A program made the translations under genes and the position numbers. 13,656 bases of DNA from Pigoraptor vietnamica (Eukaryota; Opisthokonta; Filasterea), in the NCBI GenBank assembly GCA_943704525.1, contig CALSCQ010000441.1:1-13656 (forward strand), given 5' to 3'. The notes below the pieces were generated by a model that did not search any database, was not told the origin of the DNA, and saw nothing but the letters and a program-made list of their open reading frames with translations. Every line of letters starts with the position of its first letter. Position 1 is the stretch's first letter. Shown one piece after another: positions 7,801 through 13,656 of the stretch.

Positions 7801-10800
7801 AAGGAGATGTTTGTTTTTAGGCGACTGCCAACCTACTACATTATGCATTCTGGCCGGACGGGGCGCTGCGCGCTTGGTATGTGCTATTTTCTTAGTCCTG
7901 AACGTGCGTTCCTCTGGCCGCAGTCAAGGTGTACCGCGACGGCGCCGTTCTGATGGAGCATGTTTTCCCTGCGATGCTTGGCAACACCACCGGCCTGCCG
8001 TGGTGCATCATGCAAGAGTATGACATTGGTGCGGTTGTGTTGGGATGTGTGTGCTGCCGCTCCCCGTGAGGAATACGAGTGATGCAACACAAATAGCTCT
8101 TACGGAACCGTGCGTAAACCCTGATTCTGATCGTCCCTTGTCTCGTGCAGGTCCCGTTACTAGCGATTTCGCATATGGCTACGTGAAAGAAGTGCGTCTG
8201 CTCCCCTTGCCCGCTCTGTCCTGCGTTGCGCCGGTTGCTCGCGTTTTAGTTTTTCCCTTGACTTTGGCGCGTCCTGACTTGGTTCCCATCCGAACACTGA
8301 ACATACGCTCCGGCCGCTGTCATGTTGTTGCGCACACGCCAAGCGGCCGGTGGTTCTATGCCACTTCTTATCCTCGCCGTCTCCTTTCCTTAGGTTCGCA
8401 TGTGGACCGTGCCCAAGTCGCAGGCAGAAATTCAGGCGTCGATGTTCCGTCGCATGACTGGGAGCGAGCCAAATCTTCTCGTGTACATGCCCATGGACGC
8501 AGCGGTCGGGGAGGGCAACACGGTCCGCAACCTTGGATCGCTCCCGTTCACCGCACGGCTTTTGGGAAACGTGCGTCAGGTACCTTCGGTCTTCGATGTG
8601 CCGGGAGCCTCGGTGGCAGCGGTAGTTGTGGAGGGGAACAACGTGACGGTGTCGTTGCCCGGCGTGGACCAAGATGGCGACACCCTCGTGCGTGCGGTCA
8701 CTTTATTCCCTTCCCGCGGGACGTTGCTGCAGGGGAACAGCACGGGTCCGTCGCGGTACGTGATTTCGCCAACCACTGCGGAGGTGTGGGGCTCGACCGT
8801 CATACTGTCCGTGCCCACGGGCTTCGGTTACTACACGGATACGTTTTCGTACTCGGTTCGAGATGACCTTGTAGCATCAACGATGGACGGGCGCGTGGAC
8901 GTGACAGTCCTCACAACGGGGCCGCGCATCGCGTCGTTCGAAGCATCGGATCCGGACAATCTGGATGGGTGGTACGGTGCCGGGGACGAGCTCGTCATCG
9001 TGTTTGTGGAGGACACAAACGTGCCGCCGGTGTCGTCCCAGGCAGACGTTGACGCGCTCCTTGCTTTCTCTCAGTCGCCCGGCCGCCGTTACGTCGGCAA
9101 GTGGGTTACTGCGTCGCGGCTGGCCATTTCGGTGGTCGAGGCCCACACGGACAACACCCTCACACCCACCATTGGCGTCACAACTGTGCGCGTTGTTGGC
9201 GACATTCGCAACGCCGCACTGACATCTTCCTCGTCGCGGTCGACGTCGCCGACACTTTCTGGAAACTGGGGCATCGGTGAGAGGGATCCTTTTTCTATCA
9301 CTGCGGTCTGCAGCCGAGTTTGGTTGATTTGGGTGCAGTTACGGCATTTCATGGATGCGCATGCGGGTGTGTGTTTCGTAACTTGTGTCTGTGTGTGACT
9401 GGTTCGATTATCGATGGAAGGTACATTCCTCTCTCTCTCTCTCTTTCTCTTTCTCTCTCTTTCTCTCTGTCTCTCTCTCGAGTCGGACAGCTGTCTATGA
9501 CATAAGGACTGAAGGTCTCTGTCTCTGTCTCTGTCTCTCTCTATCCCCATTACTCTCATCTGTCTGTCTGTCTCCCCGTCCCTCTGTCTCTGTCTATCTT
9601 CTATGTCTGTGCCTGTGTCTGTGTCTGTGTCTTTGTCTGTGTTTATTGTCTCTTCTCAGTACGTGTCTCCCTCTTTCTCTCCCTCTCCACTTCCATCTGT
9701 GAGCGCCCAGTGAAACTGAGATAGTTTTTCGCCTTCCCTTTTCCACCGTGAAGTTATGCTTTACGCTGATCCCAATATCCCTTAACCCTTGCGCCAAAAA
9801 CAACAAAAACACCGTACACGCGTACATGTGCACATCCGCGCATACACACACGACACACGCACACACGACACCCACTCACTGGCACCCACACATGCACACA
9901 CAGCGGCAGGCACGTCGAAAGGGGACTCGACTACTCTCGTGGCGTCGCTCGTATCTGTGTTGGGCTCTGTGTGCATCATATCGTGCGTCGTCGTTTTCGT
10001 CTACCGCCGCCAGCAACGTGCACTCTCCCGCAAGTTGCAACGCTACGTGATCGATCCGCGTGAAGTTGAACTATTGGAAAAATTGGCAGAGGTTAGTCCA
10101 AGCAACGCCTGTATCGCGCCGGCATGGTACTGTTTCTGCAGGCATGGATAGGAAGTGCGCAAGTGTCGCTTTTGCGCTTACTGCTTGTTGCGCTTGTTGT
10201 TCTCTGCTGTTGACGTGGTCACTTCGTCTTGCACCTGGCCGTGCACAATTTGGCTGGCCATTCGCAGGGCACCTTTGGGGAGGTCTTCAAGGCGCGCTTT
10301 CGCGGCACCATCGTCGCCGTTAAAATGATGAAGGGAGACACCGCCGTTGCGGCCCTCCGCTCTTCCGGTTCGGACTCTGCTGCGGGCGAGGCGGGTGACG
10401 ACACGGTCGGGAAATCACAACTTGTCGCTCCGATTGATACGGTGCAATGAGCACAACAGACACTACGGTTGCACGCCGGAGGACGTGCCCGTGCAGCGGA
10501 CGCCCAGCGCGGTCGCGCGTCCTTCAGCCTGTTCAGCAGCTCCGAGTCGCATTTGGGCTCGGCCTGGGGCGTGGCAAACCACAATTCCCGCGCACCCATG
10601 GGAGTGCATAATGGGCGGCGTGCATCAGATGCGCAGCGCGTGGCTCAATGGGAGGCGCGCGCTGTCGGGGGTACGCTGAACACTTTGTTGTTCGGTGGCG
10701 CCACCAATGACGGCACGCTTGCGAAGGACCGCTCGTCATCATCGGCCAAAATGGACACGAAGCATCTGCGCATGTTCTTCGCAGAAATTGACCTCATGTG

Positions 10801-12893
10801 GTGAGTGGAATACTTGCGCGGCTAAAGGCGCCAACATGCATGCCGGTGAAAGTGTATTGTTTAGTTTTTGATGTGGGGAGCTATATGCAGTCTGTGGCCC
10901 ATTGTCCACGTGCGCGGGCTTGTTTGTGCCTGTTTCTGCGTTTCGTAATGTGTGCCTGTGCATGTGTTTGCATGCGTGCGCGTATGCTTTTTCTGCGCGC
11001 TGCACATTTCTGTGCGCATTTGCGTCCGTGCGGATGCATCTGTCTCGTGTTTACTGTGGGTTTTGCACGCGATGCAATTACGCACACATAACGCAATGTG
11101 GCTTTGTCTGTTTGTCTCGTCTGTGTGTCTGCGGGAGCCGGTAATTGTTTGCAATGGTACTTTCTGGCGCGTCGTGTGAACCCCACTTTGACGCACCCAC
11201 AGCACAATTCGCCACCCCAACGTGGTCCTTTTTATGGGGAGCTCGGATTCATCCCCGGTCATGCTTGTCCAAGAGGTAAGGCAGTACAATGGGGCCTGAC
11301 CGCTTAATGTGATGGCTCGAAATTTTGCAAGCCAATTCGCTCATGCCGGGGCTGCTAACTTGGGAAATGCATTTTATGTGCGGTTGCAGTTTCTTCCGGG
11401 CGGGAGTCTTCGAAGTGCATTTGATAAGAAACCGGCCTGGTCGCTCGAGAAGTGCCTTCGCATCGCCATGTGAGTGTGTGCACGTGCATGTCCCCCGGTG
11501 GGCACACCATGTGTCCATATTCAGTATTGGTTGACACAGACGAGGTTCACACGCACGATGGTGCAGACACTTGTACAGCGGCACGCATCCTCTCTTAACC
11601 AAATGGACGCCGGTGAACTCTTTTTTGATTGGATGTGCTTGCGCAGCGGAGCATGTGCCGGCATGGAGTATCTTCATCGAAGCTCGCCGCAGATATTGTG
11701 AGTTTCTCGGGGCCATATGTCCAGCAATTGCCGGTCTATCCTGGCATATCGTTGTAGACTGACTGCATTCTGTGCTCGCTCGTCACGGTTGCGGTACGTC
11801 CAGAACATTTTCCCCACCGAAGATTCACAACCGGCATTCTATTTCGCAGGCATCGCGACCTCAAGGTATAATCTGAGTCTGTGGGGACAGTAGCAGCCTT
11901 GATTTTTTCCCCACACTGCCTGAAAAACAGATCAGCTTAACACACACACGATCTCATGCCTTGATTTCGTAACTGCTATTCGCGCCGACGGCTGCCATGG
12001 TATCACGGGTCTGTACGTCATTGTGCGCGACCTAATGTTATTGATTACGTCGTGCTTTGTTCTTACAGACAAACAACATTCTCCTCGACGCAAACCACGT
12101 CGCAAAGGTCGCTGACTTTGGCCTGAGTACCATTCGCCCCCTTGGTGGTCGGCAGCAGGGTGAGGCAAACGAAATCGTAGGCACCATCGCCTACATTGCC
12201 CCAGAGTGCTTCATGGGGGAGCCATGCTCGCCGGAGAGCGGTGGGTGCGCGTCCATATCACTGCTTTTGGTTCTGCAGCTTTGGAAATGGTAATTGAATA
12301 CGTTTCTTACTGTGTCCTTGGTCAATGACTGCAGACACCTACGCCATGGGCATTGTGCTCTGGGAGTGTGTGACCATGACAAGACCCTACGAAGTGGAGC
12401 TGAGGGCCGGAGGCCGAGAGGCACGGACCCGCATCATGATATCTGTCGCTGCTCATGGTATGTTTCAGGTAGCCATCTACGTGATGCCGTATGTTCATAT
12501 TAGGATTTATCGCACGCACCGTCCATTTCTGGGGTTTCAGGCAGTTTGCACTCGGCTGCATTGGCCTGATTTTGTACTGTGCGTTTGCTCCAGTTACTGA
12601 CAGTGCCTGCAAGCTTGACTGACAATGCATATAATGGTTTATGCCACATCAGATTTAATTTCTCCTCTCCTTCGTCCATGTCAATGGCCACAGATCTGCG
12701 GCCAGACATACCAAGTGACACGCCCACCCTCCTGAGCCGGCTCATACGTGACTGTTGGGCACACCACGCCTACGTCCGACCATCATTTACTGCCCTACGT
12801 GAGTCGCTCGAGGCCATGTGTCTGATGTTGTGGCCAGACGTGGGCAGTAATGGGGCCTCATTAGTGACAAGAGAGGAGGTCTTGCCGATCTGA
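4752..12893 (+). CDS. Receptor-like protein kinase: LamG and cadherin-like ectodomain, one TM helix, TKL kinase
   Basis: Exon model: 4752-5138, 5954-7111, 7608-7721, 7821-7880, 7929-8028, 8151-8191, 8394-9276, 9910-10091, 10268-10441, 10508-10800, 11203-11275, 11390-11469, 11647-11697, 11850-11865, 12069-12240, 12335-12457, 12694-12893, about 1,368 residues. The ATG is followed by a clear signal peptide (about residues 1-28). LamG-like 1 spans about 36-262 (HHLAFTV, YIDGVLYNE, GYMDDVRMYDDERT). A cadherin-like beta domain spans about 310-450 and LamG-like 2 about 463-625 (NALLFDGVNGYLSMADF, YVYRDGAVL, GYVKEVRMW). A second cadherin-like domain (YTDTFSYSVRDD) spans about 690-790, and an unnamed DPDNLDGWYGAGDELVIVF domain about 800-885. 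The transmembrane helix is 924-946, then basic RRQQR. Kinase motifs are EGTFGEV, VAVK (Lys994), FFAEIDLM (Glu1126), IRHPNVVLFMG, FLPGGSL, HRDLKTNN (Asp1202), ADFGLS (Asp1220), GTIAYIAPE, DTYAMGIVLWE and LRPDIP, a TKL signature. Serine/threonine activity is expected by family. Uncertain points are the junctions around 7722-7929 and the TGA at 10448. Confidence 0.85.
5414..5553. repeat. (TG)n microsatellite with spaced TTTG interruptions
   Basis: TG dinucleotides run on the sense strand and are broken at irregular intervals by TT or GC steps. The block sits in the first intron of the receptor kinase gene. A looser GT-rich zone follows at about 5705-5850. Confidence 0.95.
5705..5850. repeat. Degenerate TG/CG-rich alternating tract
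   Basis: Alternating pyrimidine-purine sequence (GTGTGTGCGTGT, GTGCGCGCGTGTGTG) with frequent CG steps lies in the same intron as the purer TG block upstream. It looks like an older, mutated copy of the same kind of repeat. Confidence 0.8.
7112..7607 (+). other. Second intron of the receptor kinase gene
   Basis: The donor is GTGAGT and the acceptor is TTTTCCAG, in phase 0, splitting the second LamG-like domain between HSAIGGNL and FLFGIYQ. Roughly half of it is a CA block. I see no gene in the remainder. Confidence 0.85.
7170..7402. repeat. (CA)n-rich microsatellite
   Basis: CA and CG dinucleotides (CACACACGCGCACGC and similar) run on the sense strand, opposite in polarity to the TG block in the first intron. 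Frames across it translate only to His/Thr or Cys/Val repeats. Confidence 0.95.
9426..9700. repeat. Polypyrimidine (CT)n and TCTGTC-type repeat tract
   Basis: The sense strand is almost all pyrimidine in long stretches. CT repeats dominate at 9429-9480, then TCTGTC and CTGTGTCTGTGT words to about 9640, then more CT to about 9700. A TG/CA-rich segment follows at 9838-9902. Confidence 0.9.
9838..9902. repeat. Short degenerate CA-rich tract
   Basis: CACACACGACACACGCACAC-like sequence lies directly upstream of the acceptor of the transmembrane exon. It replaces the usual polypyrimidine tract there. Confidence 0.8.
9936..10004 (+). other. Transmembrane helix of the receptor kinase
   Basis: Twenty-three uncharged, mostly Val/Leu/Ile/Ser residues (model residues 924-946) are followed at once by RRQQR, a basic stop-transfer sequence. 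This places the LamG side outside the cell and the kinase in the cytoplasm. Confidence 0.9.
10442..10507 (+). other. Possible 66-nt intron covering an in-frame TGA
   Basis: A TGA at 10448-10450 interrupts a frame that is otherwise open from 10268 to 10800. Removing 10442-10507 (GTGCAA donor, CCCAG acceptor, phase 0) restores frame without the stop. The splice sites are weak, so a genuine stop or a base error remains possible. Confidence 0.4.
10801..11202 (+). other. Intron with degenerate TG-rich sequence
   Basis: The donor is GTGAGT and the acceptor is ACCCACAG, in phase 2, joining EIDLM to TIRHPN through a split Cys codon. Its middle (about 10915-11045) is rich in TGTGCCTGTGC and GCATGCGTGCG-like alternating sequence. 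No coding segment is seen. Confidence 0.8.
11850..11865 (+). other. 16-nt microexon encoding the catalytic HRDLK motif
   Basis: The TTTCGCAG acceptor is followed by 16 bases giving the last base of a Leu codon plus His-Arg-Asp-Leu-Lys, then a GTATAA donor. Phases match on both sides (QI-L, then TNNILLD). The invariant motif leaves little doubt that the exon is real. Confidence 0.85.
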
Positions 12894-13345
12894 GTGGTAT
12901 GGCTTGAACACCTTATGAGGTTGTCAAGTTTAGTAAACAACATAGATTACCCCTCAGGCCCTGGCCCAGACTGGCAGCGGGTTGGGGGATTGAAACCATG
13001 GAAACCAAATTATTGGTATGCCGAAAAATCAATTCCCGTGGCTAAGGTGGCAATGTATGGGAAGGTGATTGACCTTTTTTAAAGGTCGCAAAAAAGTTTT
13101 GTGACATGCAACATCTGATTTAAGGTTTTGTCAGGTCAAAAAAGATTTCAAGGGTCAAATCAGGTCGAAAAATTTGAGCAATCTGGTTTGACCTTGCCTT
13201 GACCTTTGTTGACCTTGTGAAAACTTTTGTGATGCAGGACATCACTCTCAATGTGTAAACTCTTTGTTGGAATGGGATTGTTTTACACTAATTGCACATT
13301 TGGAAAACCATAAACCACATTGGAGAAAACGGGTACCCACAAGAC
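12894..13345. other. AT-rich intergenic spacer
   Basis: This lies between the receptor kinase stop and the first plausible ATG of the Sel1-repeat gene. Base composition shifts to AT-rich, especially from about 13000. It contains a cluster of GGTC/GACC motifs (13069-13243). A frame in phase with the receptor kinase stays open after its TGA for about 62 codons to a TAA at 13080, but nothing in it is recognisable. Confidence 0.6.
13069..13243. repeat. Cluster of inverted GGTC/GACC motifs flanked by degenerate direct repeats
   Basis: Eight copies occur: GACC at 13071, 13190, 13201 and 13211; GGTC at 13084, 13134, 13153 and 13163. The first pair forms a perfect 7-bp inverted repeat (GACCTTT and AAAGGTC, 3-base gap, 13071-13087). 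Two related 24-base segments at 13092-13115 and 13220-13243 flank the rest. Confidence 0.75.
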
Positions 13346-13656
13346 ATGCGCGCATGTGCCGACGACGCCCGCCTTGCCGTTGCCGCGGGGTCGACGTGGG
13401 CGGGTGCCACCGTGCTGGCGTGGACGTTGAAGGAGGCGGATCCGGCCGAGGCACGGCGGCTTGAGGCGCAATCACTCGGCCCGCACTGAAGCGCGACGTT
13501 GAGAGCGGCGATGCGATTGCGCAGGATTGGCTGGCGTGGCACTACTGCAACGGCGAGGGGGTGGAGCGCGACCTTGCGGAGGGACTGCGGTGGTTCAGGC
13601 TGTCGGCGCTGCAGGACCTGTCGTGGGCGCAGCTGTGGCTGGGTCAGCGCGTGTTC
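13346..13656 (+). CDS. Sel1-like repeat protein, 5' part, with apparent frameshift
   Basis: From the ATG at 13346 the frame reads DDARLAVAAG, VLAWTLKEADPAEARRLE and SLGP, then meets TGA at 13487-13489. From 13483 another frame continues as ALKRDVESGDAIAQDWLAWH, YCNGEGVERDLAEGLRWF and SWAQLWLGQRVF, running off the window end. The second part fits the Sel1/TPR-like repeat well (A-x-x-LA-x-x-Y-x-x-GEGVE-x-D-x-x-x-x-x-x-W, then AxxxLG). Such repeats form alpha-alpha solenoids used as protein-binding scaffolds. The two parts join in register if one base is missing within 13478-13483, a CCC run. That could be an assembly indel or a true mutation. The start is uncertain: an upstream exon may exist, since AAG precedes the ATG closely. 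High GC matches the coding exons of the other genes and contrasts with the AT-rich spacer before it. Confidence 0.6.

Larger units (their letters stand above)
9277..9909 (+). other. Intron before the transmembrane exon of the receptor kinase gene
   Basis: The donor is GTGAGA at 9277 and the acceptor is CGGCAG ending at 9909, in phase 1. A second AG six bases upstream (9903) would also keep frame and would add two residues. It separates the ectodomain from the transmembrane exon and contains a CT-rich tract followed by a CA-rich tract. Confidence 0.8.
10268..12830 (+). other. TKL-type kinase domain of the receptor, spread over nine exons
   Basis: The domain begins in the preceding exon (LLEKLAE) and continues with GTFGEVFKARFRG, VAVKMMK, a long insert, then helix C and IRHPNVVLFMG. 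The rest follows in seven further exons. Key residues are all present: beta3 Lys994, helix C Glu1126, catalytic Asp1202 in HRDLK, Asn1207, and Asp1220 of DFG. The first glycine of the GxGxxG loop is alanine (AEGTFG). IRHPNVVLFMG and GTIAYIAPE resemble Raf, MLK and plant-like TKL kinases. Confidence 0.85.

Noticed and set aside
8045-8866. A 273-codon plus-strand frame
   Set aside because: It reads through introns and out of frame over the strongly supported exon 8394-9276 (VRMWTVPK to the second cadherin-like domain).
12894-13082. 62-codon frame directly after the receptor kinase stop
   Set aside because: Not called as a gene: no ATG start in frame at its beginning, no known motif, and an open stretch of this length can occur by chance. 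It is kept only as weak evidence in the TGA readthrough finding.

Overview
The window is nuclear DNA of a unicellular eukaryote. Genes are split by many GT-AG introns whose phases match across exons, coding parts are GC-rich, and introns carry long CA/TG microsatellites. One gene encodes a tyrosine-kinase catalytic core of the HRDLAARN / LPVKW / APES type. That type is typical of holozoans (animals, choanoflagellates, filastereans, ichthyosporeans) and rare elsewhere, so a unicellular holozoan or a close relative is my best guess. The sequence alone does not fix the lineage.

Layout: (1) 47-1819, plus strand: 3' part of a tyrosine kinase gene, six exons in view, the N-terminus lying outside the window. 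(2) 1820-2154: short spacer between convergent genes. (3) 2155-4620, minus strand: a six-exon gene that no single long reading frame reveals. It was found by joining exons with matching splice phases. Its product is unknown, its first exon is vaguely LamG-like, no start codon was found, and one likely 1-nt frameshift is present. (4) 4621-4751: compact divergent spacer. (5) 4752-12893, plus strand: a receptor-like kinase of about 1,368 residues in my model. Its order is signal peptide, LamG-like domain, beta-rich cadherin-like domain, second LamG-like domain, second cadherin-like domain, an unnamed extracellular domain, one transmembrane helix, and a cytoplasmic TKL-type kinase. (6) 12894-13345: AT-rich spacer with a cluster of GGTC/GACC motifs. 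(7) 13346 to the window end, plus strand: start of a Sel1-like repeat protein with an apparent frameshift.

Functionally, the two kinase genes look like signalling proteins. The complete one is built as a type I membrane receptor that would bind carbohydrate or protein ligands outside the cell and phosphorylate substrates inside. The tyrosine kinase has tail tyrosines in YxN context that could recruit SH2 proteins. The four genes show no sign of forming one pathway beyond being neighbours.

The most notable points are the receptor TKL architecture, a 16-nt microexon that carries only the catalytic HRDLK motif, and an insert of roughly 110 residues between the kinase beta3 strand and helix C with an in-frame TGA or cryptic intron. 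Others are the hidden minus-strand gene and the confinement of microsatellites to introns. Several single-base irregularities suggest either assembly indels or gene decay.
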